DNA of 64,000 nucleotides, from NCBI GenBank assembly GCA_036489885.1, contig DASXEW010000003.1, positions 1,302,001 to 1,366,000 of the forward strand. Reading direction: 5' to 3'. This document shows positions 16,213 to 24,524 of the stretch, piece after piece. The stretch is from Candidatus Baltobacteraceae bacterium. Its GTDB lineage: Bacteria > Vulcanimicrobiota > Vulcanimicrobiia > Vulcanimicrobiales > Vulcanimicrobiaceae. The notes below the pieces were generated by a model that did not search any database, was not told where the DNA came from, and worked only from the letters and a program-made list of their open reading frames with translations. Numbering within the stretch: the stretch's first letter is position 1; every line of letters starts with the position of its first letter. Both the position numbers and the translations under genes were made by a program.

Positions 16213-17111
16213 GCGGTCGTGACTCCAACCGACGCGAGCAGCGCTTTCGCGTTCTTATAAAAGACTTTCTCGATGACGTCTTCCTCGAAGCCCTCGGCGC
16301 GCCAGTCGCGCCGCAGCCGTTCGTATGAGAGCATCGGATAGTCGGCGCCGAACATGATTTTGTTCTGCAGACGCTTACCGATCTCGCGCTTGAGCTCGGG
16401 CGGATAATATTTAGGCGACCAGCCGTGCAGCTCGTTCCACACATTGCCCTTGTGCAGCAGCATTGCGATCGCTTCTTGCTGCCACGGCCATGCTGGTCGC
16501 GCTGCAATGATCGTAAGCTCCGGATAACGCGCCGCAAGGCGGTCGATGTGACGCGGATGCGTATCGTCGAGCACGTAACCGAAACCACCGCGCTCGCCTG
16601 CGCCTGCGCCCGTCATGCCAGTCGTTATCAGCGTCGGAATCCGTTCTTTGATGCACAGCTCGATGAACGGTTCGTAGGCCGGATCGGTGCAGATGGGTCC
16701 ACCGACCGACATCCCGAAGCCGATGAACTCGACGCGGTTCGCAACGCAGCGCCGCAGCTCGTCGAGCGCCTTTGGTTCCGAGGGCTGCAACTTGATCCAG
16801 TGCCCGAGGATCACATCCGGGAAGCGGCGCTGCACCTCAAAAGCATAGTCGTGCTGGCTGCGCGCTTCTTCGATCGGCATGTCGGTCGTGTACGCGAGAT
16901 CGAGCACGGCGCGCACGTTGCTCGTGCGAAAGTCCTCGGCCATTTTCTCTTCGCCGTAAAGCTCGCCCGACCAATTGAAGTATTTCTTCAGTTTCGCGAA
17001 CGCCTCGGCGCCTTCGGGTTCGAACCAGTTGCCGGGATTGCCGTACCAGCCGCGCTTGGTGCCCCAGTGCGAGTGCATGTCGATAATGCGCGGGACGGGC
17101 AGTTCGCTCAC
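16209..17111 (-). CDS. Amidohydrolase-2 family (ACMSD-like TIM-barrel) hydrolase or decarboxylase
   Basis: 300 aa from GTG at 17111, 4 nt after the CoA-ligase stop; the frame is open further upstream but only over ligase coding sequence. IIDMHSHWG gives the HxH metal motif near the N-terminus, VILGHWIKLQPSEPKALDEL lies mid-protein, and KIMFGADYPMLSYERL contains the conserved late Asp. The family hydrolyses or decarboxylates cyclic and aromatic acids using a divalent metal. Last gene of a four-gene operon with a substrate-binding protein, an SDR and a PaaK-like ligase, consistent with breakdown of an imported aromatic or cyclic acid. Confidence 0.82.
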   Translation of the reverse strand: MSELPVPRIIDMHSHWGTKRGWYGNPGNWFEPEGAEAFAKLKKYFNWSGELYGEEKMAEDFRTSNVRAVLDLAYTTDMPIEEARSQHDYAFEVQRRFPDVILGHWIKLQPSEPKALDELRRCVANRVEFIGFGMSVGGPICTDPAYEPFIELCIKERIPTLITTGMTGAGAGERGGFGYVLDDTHPRHIDRLAARYPELTIIAARPAWPWQQEAIAMLLHKGNVWNELHGWSPKYYPPELKREIGKRLQNKIMFGADYPMLSYERLRRDWRAEGFEEDVIEKVFYKNAKALLASVGVTTA

Positions 17112-17115
17112 GTGT

Positions 17116-18507
17116 TCACTTCTTTCGTTTGTCGAGGACGCGTTTGACTTTGGCGTTGGAATGCAACCCGGTGATCTCGTCGAGCGATCCGCGCGGAGCC
17201 AGCTCCACGCCGACGCGCAGGCCAAGACCCTCGCGCAGACGTTGCGTGAGCGTTTCTCGGATCGGCTGCGTGGCATTGTCGAGCGCTGCACACTCGAGCA
17301 GCACGGTCATCTCATCGGCGCCTGCCGCATCGCGATCCACGACGCAGATGTACTCGCCGGTCAGGTGCGGATCGTTGCCGAGAATTCCGGCGACCGCTTC
17401 GGGAAACACGTTGATGCCGCGCACCTTCACCATGTTGTCGCTGCGGCCGAACAGCTTCTCGAGGCGTCGCAGCCTGATGCCGCACGCACACTCGGAAGGC
17501 ATGATCGCCGAGACGTCGTTGTAGTTGTAGCGAATCAGCGGAGCGCTGTACTTGAAGAATGTCGTCACCACGATGTTGCCGCGTTCACCATCGGGCAGCG
17601 CGCGATTCGTCTCGGTGTCACAGATCTCGACTTCGTACGCGTCTTCGTAGATGTGCATTCCGTTCTTGTGCTCGCACTCGGAGGCCATATTTCCGGCTTC
17701 GTGACCGCCGTAGCAGTCATAGGCGGGGACGCCCCACAGCTCTTCGATCGCGGTGCGATCGTCGGTGCCGAGGTACGAATCGATCAGGCGCACCGAGAGT
17801 GATTTTGGATCGATGCCCATCTCGTCGCGAGCGACGAGTCCCACGTGACGCACGTATGCGGGAAAGCCGACGAGCACGGTCGTCTTCCAGGCGCGTGCGA
17901 TCTCGATTTGCCGGCGCGTCGGCGTCACCGAGCCGCCGCCGGTAATCATCGGAACGGCGCCGGTATATTTCCAAACCGCTTCTTGCAAGCCGTTGCCGCC
18001 GTTCGGCAAACCGACGGCCAGCATGACCTGCACGACGTCCCCGGGACGCACGCCGTGCATGTGCAGCGTGCGCGCGCGCAAGATCGCCATGACTTCACGG
18101 TCTTGCGGCGCGTACAGCATCGCGCGCGGAAAGCCGGTCGTGCCGCCGCTGCTCTGCAGCGAGATCGGCATGCGCGCGCCGTCCTCGGGCGTGATCCCCA
18201 TGAAATCTCCGAAGGGCGGATGCGCGGCAATGCTGTCGCGAAAATCGTAGACCGAGCAGACCGGAATCTTGTGCAGATCTTCGAGTCCGTTTACGTCGCC
18301 CGGTTCGAGGCCGGCGTTCTTCCAGTGCCGCTGGTAAAACGGAATCTCCCACGCACGCTGCATCTCTTTACGGAAGCGCTCTTGCTTGCGTGCGTGCAGC
18401 TCGTCACGCGAAAGGCGATAGACACGCTCGCTCGCGAGCGGTGCGGGCGGATAATCTTCGAGAAGCTGTTCGAAATCGAGCGCGTACGGATAGTACGGGA
18501 TCGTCAT
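17116..18507 (-). CDS. Phenylacetate-CoA ligase (PaaK)-like AMP-forming ligase
   Basis: 463 aa from ATG at 18507, which overlaps the SDR stop (ATGA). The frame is open 155 codons further upstream, but that part is antisense-like Arg-rich sequence over the SDR. ANL motifs: LQSSGGTTGFPRAMLYA (P-loop), YDCYGGHEAGNMASEC, and the hinge and C-terminal region LFGRSDNMVKVRGINVFPEAV typical of PaaK, followed by a small C-terminal domain ending in NAKVKRVLDKRKK with a catalytic-type Lys. It would activate a carboxylic acid as the acyl-CoA. The substrate is probably aromatic, by family and context. Confidence 0.87.
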   Translation of the reverse strand: MTIPYYPYALDFEQLLEDYPPAPLASERVYRLSRDELHARKQERFRKEMQRAWEIPFYQRHWKNAGLEPGDVNGLEDLHKIPVCSVYDFRDSIAAHPPFGDFMGITPEDGARMPISLQSSGGTTGFPRAMLYAPQDREVMAILRARTLHMHGVRPGDVVQVMLAVGLPNGGNGLQEAVWKYTGAVPMITGGGSVTPTRRQIEIARAWKTTVLVGFPAYVRHVGLVARDEMGIDPKSLSVRLIDSYLGTDDRTAIEELWGVPAYDCYGGHEAGNMASECEHKNGMHIYEDAYEVEICDTETNRALPDGERGNIVVTTFFKYSAPLIRYNYNDVSAIMPSECACGIRLRRLEKLFGRSDNMVKVRGINVFPEAVAGILGNDPHLTGEYICVVDRDAAGADEMTVLLECAALDNATQPIRETLTQRLREGLGLRVGVELAPRGSLDEITGLHSNAKVKRVLDKRKK

Positions 18508-19295
18508 AGGAGGCTGCGCACGAGACCGCCGTCGACTTGCGTTGTCGTCCCGGTGATGAATCCTCCGCGTTCCGACGCGAGAAACGTGATGAAGCCCGCG
18601 ACGTCGTCGGCCGTACCGAGCCGTCCGATCGGAACGTCGTCGAGCATGCGTTTCAAATCTTCTTGCGGATCGCTGCCTTGCGCTTCCGCCTTCTTGCGCA
18701 TGACTTTCTCGAGCCGCGCCGTCGCGATGCGGCCCGGGCAGATCGTGTTGACCGTGATCTGGTCGCGTCCGATTTCGAGAGCCAGCGTTTTCGCAAAGCC
18801 GACGACGCCCGCCCAGGTTGCAATCGACAGTCCGAGCGATGCGCTCGTGTTCTTCACGGATGCCGTCGTGACGTTGATGATCCGGCCGCCGCCCGCTTTG
18901 CGCATATGCGGAATGCACAGACGCGACATGCGCACGACACTCATCAGATTGCGCTGCACGGCCGCTTCCCATGCGGCATCATCGAAGGTTTCCAGCAATC
19001 CGACGGGAGGCGCGCCGTCGTTGTTCACGAGAATGTCGACGCGCCCGAAACGCTCAACCGTCTCCGCAACGAACTTCGCGTTGTCGTCCGCGGAAGCGAC
19101 GTCGCCTTGAACGGTGTGGACCTGCGCCTTTGCTTCGGAGCGTACGCGCTCGGCTGCGAGTTCGAGATCGGCAACGCGGCGTGCCGTCATCGTTACCGAC
19201 GCGCCTTCGAGTGCGAGCGCCCGCGCCGTCGCATAACCGATGCCCTGGCTTGATCCCGATACGATCGCGACGCGGCCGCGCAGCCCGAGATCCAT
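18504..19295 (-). CDS. Short-chain dehydrogenase/reductase with atypical active site
   Basis: 263 aa, classical SDR length. The cofactor site is SGSSQGIG (TGxxxGxG-like) and the NNDG segment (usual NNAG) follows in DILVNNDGAPP. Where SDRs have the catalytic Tyr-x3-Lys, this protein reads SLGLSIATWAGVVGFAKTLA: no Tyr at the expected position and Thr/Trp in place of Lys. The C-terminal PGRIATAR and GGLVRSLL segments are normal. It belongs to a non-canonical SDR branch, so a different acid/base pair or a non-redox role is likely. The ATG follows the SBP stop directly. Confidence 0.85.
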   Translation of the reverse strand: MDLGLRGRVAIVSGSSQGIGYATARALALEGASVTMTARRVADLELAAERVRSEAKAQVHTVQGDVASADDNAKFVAETVERFGRVDILVNNDGAPPVGLLETFDDAAWEAAVQRNLMSVVRMSRLCIPHMRKAGGGRIINVTTASVKNTSASLGLSIATWAGVVGFAKTLALEIGRDQITVNTICPGRIATARLEKVMRKKAEAQGSDPQEDLKRMLDDVPIGRLGTADDVAGFITFLASERGGFITGTTTQVDGGLVRSLL

Positions 19296-20492
19296 CTAGT
19301 GTGCCGCGACGAATTGTCCGTTACGGACGACCACCAGTTGCGTCGAGCGCGCACCTTTATGATCGCCTTTACGGAACGAGCGTGGCGTGCCGATTGCCGC
19401 CGCATACGAGAACGCCTTGTCGGTACCCGCGATGTAATCGTGCAGCGTTTCGAGTCCTGCGATCAGGCGGTCGCGCGTGAGATCTTTGCCCGCACGGCGC
19501 ATGCCTTCGGCCAGGCAATACATGTCCGAATATGCAGCCAGGGTATAGTGATTCGGCACGCCGGACGGCGGATTCGGAAAGCGCTTCGCAAAGCGCGCTT
19601 TCCAATCGGCGATCGGCCCCGTCGTCTCGCCGATGAACTGGCGCGAGACGATCCAGAACGAGTAGAGTCCGTCGATCGAGGCGCCGCCGACGCGAATGAT
19701 GTTCGCATCGGTGAACGTCCCGTCGCCGAGCAATTTCGACGTCACCCCGGCGCGCTTGAGCTGCGGGATCAGCCGTCCGCCGTCGATCGGAAGGCCGCAC
19801 ATGTAGAGGGCATCGGGATTTGCGCTCTTGATGGCATTGGCTTGCGTCGTGAAATCGGTGTCGCCACTTCGGAATTTCTGCTCGACGACGAGCTTCATGC
19901 CGTTTGCCGCGAGCTGCGGCTCCACGAGGTTGACGGCGGCCGTGCACAAGGCTTCATCGCTCGTGACGATACCAACGGTCTTCGCCTTGAGCTCTTTCTT
20001 GAGCGCCTCGATGATCGAGTTTGCGATGTCGGCGCGCACGATCGTCATGCCGCTGAAGACGTACGGGCTGTAGGTCTCGAGTACGCGCGGATCCGAGGCG
20101 AGCGAGTCGTAGTAGACGATGCCGCCTTGCTCCACGAGCGGGATTACGGAAACTGTCGCCGTGCTCGTGCCGCCGCCCATGATCGCGAAGACGCTGTCTT
20201 GTTCGCTCAGACGCCGCACGGCAAGAATGCCGCCTTCGGCCGTGCCGTTGTCGTCTTCGTAGACCGTCTTGATTTGACGTCCGTTCACGCCGCCGTGCGC
20301 GTTGATCTCATCGACGGCCATGTCGATGCCCGCACGAAAACCTTGACCGACGGTGCTGGCCGGTCCGGTCAACGCAACTTGCACGCCGATCAGAATCGAG
20401 TTCGGCGTGACACCTTGCACGTCAGCGGCGCGTACGTTTCCCGCGCATAACAACGCGAAGAATAAAGCGATGACGACATAACGACGGATCAT
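19296..20492 (-). CDS. Branched-chain-type ABC substrate-binding protein
   Basis: 398 aa from ATG at 20492, with GGGAG 5 nt upstream; an in-frame ORF begins 11 codons earlier but lacks a ribosome site. Signal peptide MIRRYVVIALFFALLCAGNVRA, then a Peripla_BP_6 domain: VALTGPASTVGQGFRAGIDM, INAHGGVNGRQIKTVYEDDN, then MGGGTSTATVSVIPLVEQGG. No permease or ATPase genes are adjacent, so it must share the membrane complex of another locus (for example the liv operon at 3890-9517) or one outside the window. First gene of the operon with SDR, CoA ligase and amidohydrolase. Confidence 0.88.
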   Translation of the reverse strand: MIRRYVVIALFFALLCAGNVRAADVQGVTPNSILIGVQVALTGPASTVGQGFRAGIDMAVDEINAHGGVNGRQIKTVYEDDNGTAEGGILAVRRLSEQDSVFAIMGGGTSTATVSVIPLVEQGGIVYYDSLASDPRVLETYSPYVFSGMTIVRADIANSIIEALKKELKAKTVGIVTSDEALCTAAVNLVEPQLAANGMKLVVEQKFRSGDTDFTTQANAIKSANPDALYMCGLPIDGGRLIPQLKRAGVTSKLLGDGTFTDANIIRVGGASIDGLYSFWIVSRQFIGETTGPIADWKARFAKRFPNPPSGVPNHYTLAAYSDMYCLAEGMRRAGKDLTRDRLIAGLETLHDYIAGTDKAFSYAAAIGTPRSFRKGDHKGARSTQLVVVRNGQFVAAH

Positions 20493-20547
20493 GGTAGCTC
20501 CCTCAATGATTAGCGAGCAAACCATACTGTCGCCGAGAGCGAAGTCC

Positions 20548-20656
20548 CTACTTCGTTTTTCCGCCAGGCTTCTCGAAGAAAATCGCGATGCGCGTCAACG
20601 TCGGCTGCGTATCTTTGTGCTCGATGATACCGATGAAGAATGCTGCCTCATCGGGC
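20548..20656 (-). other. Possible frameshifted C-terminal extension of the secreted protein
   Basis: Immediately after the TAA at 20657-20659, the +1 frame reads SKPDEAAFFIGIIEHKDTQ and then PTLTRIAIFFEKPGGKTK to TAG at 20548-20550. Its amino-acid make-up (alternating hydrophobic strands) looks like real coding sequence, yet it has no start of its own. It probably belongs to the upstream gene through a mutation, a sequencing error or recoding at the stop. Confidence 0.4.
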
Positions 20657-21901
20657 TTACTGATTGGTGCCGTTGCTTATGATCGTGTTGGTCGTGGCTC
20701 CGGGCTTGTTGCCGCTGATCGGAAGGCCGCCGCTCGCTCCAAGCACGCGCGCTTCAACTTCACCGCAGCCGCGCTCGATCTCGCCGAACTCGACACCGTG
20801 TGAAGGCTCGTTGGCAAGCTCGACCAGCGTCGAGATCGCAATCACCTGAACCTCATGTCCGGCAAAGACGATGTTCTCCATCGCGGTTTGCCGGTCGATG
20901 CACATCCGCTGTGTCTTGACCGGCGTGGCCGCGATCATCAGCGCTTGCAACGCATTGGCCCACGTTTTTGCGGCTGCCGGTTCCCACTTCAGCTTGACTT
21001 CCATGCGATCGCGCAAGCTGTAATTCAAGTCGTCGGCATAACCCCAGCGCGCGTCGGGAGAGACGGCTTTGGGATTCTTCTCGTTCGGATACAGCACCCA
21101 CGATGCGATCGGAGTCAGAAGATGATCGCCGAGAAATCCATAGTCACCCATCGCAAACAGGATGCTCGCGGCTTGATCGATCGAGATTGTGATGAAGTTT
21201 TCTTCATCCATCTTGGCGGCAGCCGGAGAGAAGAGAAAGTCGAAGAAGCGCTCGGCGCGAGCTTTATACGGCGCGAGCTCTTTGGGCGAGCCTTTGCCGA
21301 GCACGAGATAAAATTCGCCGAGTGCGTTCTTCTGTGTGTAGGGATTGCCGTTGAGGAGCGCATCCCAGATCGTGTCGATCATCCCCTGCGATTGCAGCTT
21401 GGAAAAGTTCTCGGCCTTCATATAACGGATGAGATGCGTGCCCATCGTTTCCGATTCGTGCAGGCACTCCGTCGACGCGATCACCTTCGGATCCAAGAAG
21501 AGTTTGAGCTCGTCGCCGGCGACGGCATCGCGCTTGATGCGAATGCGCGGAATCGTGCGCGCGGCTGCGAGGCGCACGAAGTAGCTCGGATCCTTGAAGC
21601 ACGTGCGTGCAAGCGAGATGTACGCCTTGGTTCCGGCCGGCGAGCCGAGTTTGTCGGCATACGCCTCGATATCCATGATGCAGTTGAGCTTGATCGTGTC
21701 CGATCCATCGCCCTGATCCAAGCAATTGATCGCACTATCGAGACTCTCGTGCAATGCGCGCACGGTTGGCGCCGGAGTCGGCGTCGGTTTCGGCGTTGCG
21801 CCGGCGCTGGGAGCCCCCGCGGCATCGAGGGTCGAGCACGTTAGCACGAACGCGACCATCACCGCGAAAAGTGCGGTGACGATCCTTGAGGCAGAGGTCA
21901 T
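20657..21901 (-). CDS. Secreted hypothetical protein, Cys-containing, possible frameshift at 3' end
   Basis: 414 aa. Residues 1-30 form a signal peptide (hydrophobic run VTALFAVMVAFVLTCSTLDA; LTCS could be a lipobox), followed by a Pro/Thr/Ala linker (TPKPTPTPAP). The rest is a helical domain with several Cys (NCLDQGD, LNCIMDIEAY, ARTCFKDPSY), of HEAT-like appearance (SYFVRLAAARTIPRIRI). No catalytic motif seen and no family recognised. The end (ATTNTIISNGTNQ) may not be the true terminus; see the extension at 20548-20656. Located between ilvA and the SBP operon on the same strand. Confidence 0.6.
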   Translation of the reverse strand: MTSASRIVTALFAVMVAFVLTCSTLDAAGAPSAGATPKPTPTPAPTVRALHESLDSAINCLDQGDGSDTIKLNCIMDIEAYADKLGSPAGTKAYISLARTCFKDPSYFVRLAAARTIPRIRIKRDAVAGDELKLFLDPKVIASTECLHESETMGTHLIRYMKAENFSKLQSQGMIDTIWDALLNGNPYTQKNALGEFYLVLGKGSPKELAPYKARAERFFDFLFSPAAAKMDEENFITISIDQAASILFAMGDYGFLGDHLLTPIASWVLYPNEKNPKAVSPDARWGYADDLNYSLRDRMEVKLKWEPAAAKTWANALQALMIAATPVKTQRMCIDRQTAMENIVFAGHEVQVIAISTLVELANEPSHGVEFGEIERGCGEVEARVLGASGGLPISGNKPGATTNTIISNGTNQ

Positions 21902-21930
21902 GCGCTATGCTTCACAATCGGGGTCCGATT

Positions 21931-23136
21931 TCACTTCACGACGGCCGTCGCAAACCCATCAGATTCTAATCGCCGCACGACCTCATCCGCATCCTGGGGA
22001 TGCTGCGTTTCGAACGATACCATCAGGTATGCGCTGCGTGCCGAGATCTCTGAGAATTGGCGCTGGTGGTCGACCTCGAGGATATTCGCGCCAAGAGCGC
22101 TGACCGTCGTCGCGACGCGTGCGAGCGCGCCCGGCTGATCCGGAAGCGCGACGCGAATGATGTGCACACGGTGCTCGCGCAGCCGAACGCGCGCGATAAT
22201 CGAAGCGAGCAACCCCGTGTCGATGTTCCCGCCCGAAACGACGAGCGCGACGGACTTATTCGCAAATCGTTCCGGCTGGGAGAGCAAGAGCGCAAGCGGC
22301 GCCGCGCCCGCACCTTCGACGACCAACTTCTCGGATTCGAGAAACGAGTGGATCGCGCGTTCGATCTCGCGCTCCGAGACCATCAAGACTTCGTCGACCA
22401 GCTCGCGCGCGATCACGAGCGGCAACTCGCCGATCGTCTTCACCGCAATGCCTTCCGCGATCGTCTCGCGGCCGACCGCGCTGATCGGTTCGCTCGAGAG
22501 CAGCTGCGCAAGCGACGGATAGACTTCCGTTTCCACGCCGATGATTTTCGTTTTCGGTGAGAGCGTCTTCACCGCGACGAGAATGCCGCCGAGCAAACCG
22601 CCGCCGCCGACGGGAACGATAATGGCATCGAGATCGACCGCGGCTTCGACGATCTCCATGCCGACCGTACCTTGGCCCGCGATCACGAGCGCGTCGTCGT
22701 AGGGATGCACGAAGGTGAGATTGCGTTCTTTTTCGAGCGCGTAGGCGCGTTCCGAGGCTTCAGTCAGCGTCTCACCGTGCAGCACGACGGTTGCGCCGAA
22801 ACCTTCGGTCCGCCGTACTTTGAAGAATGGCGTCGTCGCCGGCATGACGATCGTCGCGGGAACGCCCATCGTCTGCGCGACGTAAGCCACCGACTGCGCA
22901 TGATTGCCGGCCGAGAGCGCGATCACGCCGCGCGCGCGCTCGTCTGCGGTCAGATGCGCCATGCGGTTCGCGGCGCCGCGGTCTTTGAACGAACCGGTGA
23001 TTTGGCGGTTCTCGAGCTTGAGGAAGACGCGCCCGCCGGTCAGCTCAGAAAACGCCAAAGACTCGACGAGATTCGTGCGCCGAACGCGACCGCGAATCGT
23101 CGTCGCCGCGCGTTTTATGTCCTCGATGTCGATCAG
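21931..23136 (-). CDS. ilvA: Threonine ammonia-lyase with C-terminal ACT domain
   Basis: About 401 aa if started at the CTG at 23136 (giving IDIEDIKRAATTIRGRVRRT), 375 aa from the TTG at 23058. The upstream residues match the family's N-terminal helix, so the longer form is favoured although no ATG, GTG or TTG is in frame there. The PLP Lys lies in ITGSFKDRGA, the phosphate loop is VPVGGGGLLGG, and SGGNID comes later. An ACT domain follows (HIIRVALPDQPGALARVAT, then GANILEVDHQR), as in the catabolic TdcB/IlvA2 type. It deaminates threonine to 2-oxobutanoate, feeding isoleucine synthesis or catabolism. Confidence 0.88.
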   Translation of the reverse strand: MIDIEDIKRAATTIRGRVRRTNLVESLAFSELTGGRVFLKLENRQITGSFKDRGAANRMAHLTADERARGVIALSAGNHAQSVAYVAQTMGVPATIVMPATTPFFKVRRTEGFGATVVLHGETLTEASERAYALEKERNLTFVHPYDDALVIAGQGTVGMEIVEAAVDLDAIIVPVGGGGLLGGILVAVKTLSPKTKIIGVETEVYPSLAQLLSSEPISAVGRETIAEGIAVKTIGELPLVIARELVDEVLMVSEREIERAIHSFLESEKLVVEGAGAAPLALLLSQPERFANKSVALVVSGGNIDTGLLASIIARVRLREHRVHIIRVALPDQPGALARVATTVSALGANILEVDHQRQFSEISARSAYLMVSFETQHPQDADEVVRRLESDGFATAVVK

Positions 23137-23204
23137 GCTTTGTGTTTTCGTTTCGGATCCTCCGGCGACGGGAATCGACGGCCCCCGTCCGGTAACTCGC
23201 GCTC

Positions 23205-24200
23205 ATGCCAGCCTGCGACGTTATGATTACGCTCTCCCTGCTCGACACAATTCCCGACGGTCAGGAGCAGCTCAAACGCTTCACCGACGCCGGTTACCGG
23301 ATCAACGTGCACACGGTTCCGCGGCCGCTGACCGAAGACGAAGTCGCCGCGTTTATGCCGGGCGTGCGCGGTTGGGTGTGCGGCACCGATCGATTTACGC
23401 GAAAAGCCTTGGAGCACGGCGATAAGCTCGAAATACTTGCTCGCTCGGGCGTCGGCTACGACGCGATCGACACGGCGGCATGCGACGATCTCGGCATTGC
23501 CGTTGCCACGACTCCGGGCGCCAACAACGTTGCGGTTGCGGAGTTTGCGCTCGGCATGGTCTTCGCGCTGTCGCGCCAGCTCGTGTGGTCGGATATCGTC
23601 GTGCGCCGCAAGCGCTGGGAGCGCGGGCTCATCAACGGCAACTCGCCGCTTGGGAAAACTCTCGGCATCGTCGGCTTCAACAACATCGGCCAAACGCTCG
23701 CAAAGATTGCCGGGCCGCTCGGCATGAAGATCATTTACAACGACATTCTGGGTGATTTTGCTCCGAAAGAATTGGGCGCGAAATATGCCGAGTTCGATGA
23801 GCTGCTGCGCACGGCCGATTTCGTTTCGTTGCACGTTCCTTTAACGCCGAAAACGAAGAACTTGATCTCGACGCGCGAGCTCGAGCTCATGAAAGACTCG
23901 GCCTATCTCATCAATACGTCGCGCGGCGGCATCGTCGACGAAGCGGCGCTGTATAAGGGCCTCAAGGCCAATGTCATCGCCGGCGCCGCGCTCGACGTCT
24001 TCGACCAAGAGCCGATCAACACGGACAATCCGCTCTTTGAGCTCGAGAATCTGATCATGACGCCGCACATGGCGGGCGTCAGCACCGAGGCCAAGTCGGC
24101 GATGCTGCGCATGGCCGTCGACAACACGCTGGCCGTCCTCGCCGGCGAGTATCCGAAGACGATCGTCAACAACCCGCGCAAGAAGACGAAGACGCCGTAG
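23205..24200 (+). CDS. D-2-hydroxyacid dehydrogenase (phosphoglycerate dehydrogenase-like)
   Basis: 331 aa (ATG 23205; a second ATG at 23223). The catalytic triad positions of the family are present: Arg in LARSGVGYD, Glu in FDQEP and His in MTPHMAGVS. The dinucleotide loop is GIVGFNNIG instead of the usual GxGxxG, so the second Gly is Asn, which may change coenzyme handling. No ACT or regulatory C-terminus. Likely reduces or oxidises a 2-hydroxy acid with NAD(H); the exact substrate cannot be read off. Divergent from ilvA with a 68-nt spacer. Confidence 0.85.
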   Translation: MPACDVMITLSLLDTIPDGQEQLKRFTDAGYRINVHTVPRPLTEDEVAAFMPGVRGWVCGTDRFTRKALEHGDKLEILARSGVGYDAIDTAACDDLGIAVATTPGANNVAVAEFALGMVFALSRQLVWSDIVVRRKRWERGLINGNSPLGKTLGIVGFNNIGQTLAKIAGPLGMKIIYNDILGDFAPKELGAKYAEFDELLRTADFVSLHVPLTPKTKNLISTRELELMKDSAYLINTSRGGIVDEAALYKGLKANVIAGAALDVFDQEPINTDNPLFELENLIMTPHMAGVSTEAKSAMLRMAVDNTLAVLAGEYPKTIVNNPRKKTKTP

Positions 24201-24251
24201 CAGAGGGAGCGGCCGGTCGGCCCCGAAATTGCCCCGCGAGGCAAAAACTGA

Positions 24252-24503
24252 ATGCCAGCTACGATTGCGCTGCAGATCAATACGTCATACCAGGCGACGC
24301 CGCTTACGAGCGGCGCATTGTCTGCTGTTGCCGCGACCAATAAGGTCGCGATCACCACGCCGCCGTCCGTCAACGTGCCGGAGCGGCTCGATCCGCCCGT
24401 GCACACGGGGGTTCCGGTTGGATCTCCCGGCGCGACCGTGAAAGGCGCGGCGTTGAATTACTCCGGGAACGCGGACGTTACGCCCGCGGTCAAGTTTAGC
24501 TAG
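24252..24503 (+). CDS. Hypothetical small protein, Pro/Thr/Val-rich
   Basis: 83 aa between the dehydrogenase and the epimerase on the same strand. Beta-rich, low-charge composition (ATIALQINTSYQATP, NVPERLDPPVHTGVPVG) without a signal peptide or motif. A GAGG-like site lies about 10 nt before ATG. No antisense coding signal competes over most of its length, which supports it weakly. Family unknown. Confidence 0.4.
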   Translation: MPATIALQINTSYQATPLTSGALSAVAATNKVAITTPPSVNVPERLDPPVHTGVPVGSPGATVKGAALNYSGNADVTPAVKFS

Positions 24504-24524
24504 CTTCGCGGAAGTTCGGTTGCC

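Noticed and set aside
18508-18972. N-terminal 155-codon extension of the CoA ligase frame
   Set aside because: Arg/His-rich sequence over the SDR gene; the ATG at 18507 overlaps the SDR stop and begins the family sequence.
19299-20450. 383-aa plus-strand ORF
   Set aside because: Antisense to the substrate-binding protein; Arg- and Asp-rich composition without motifs.
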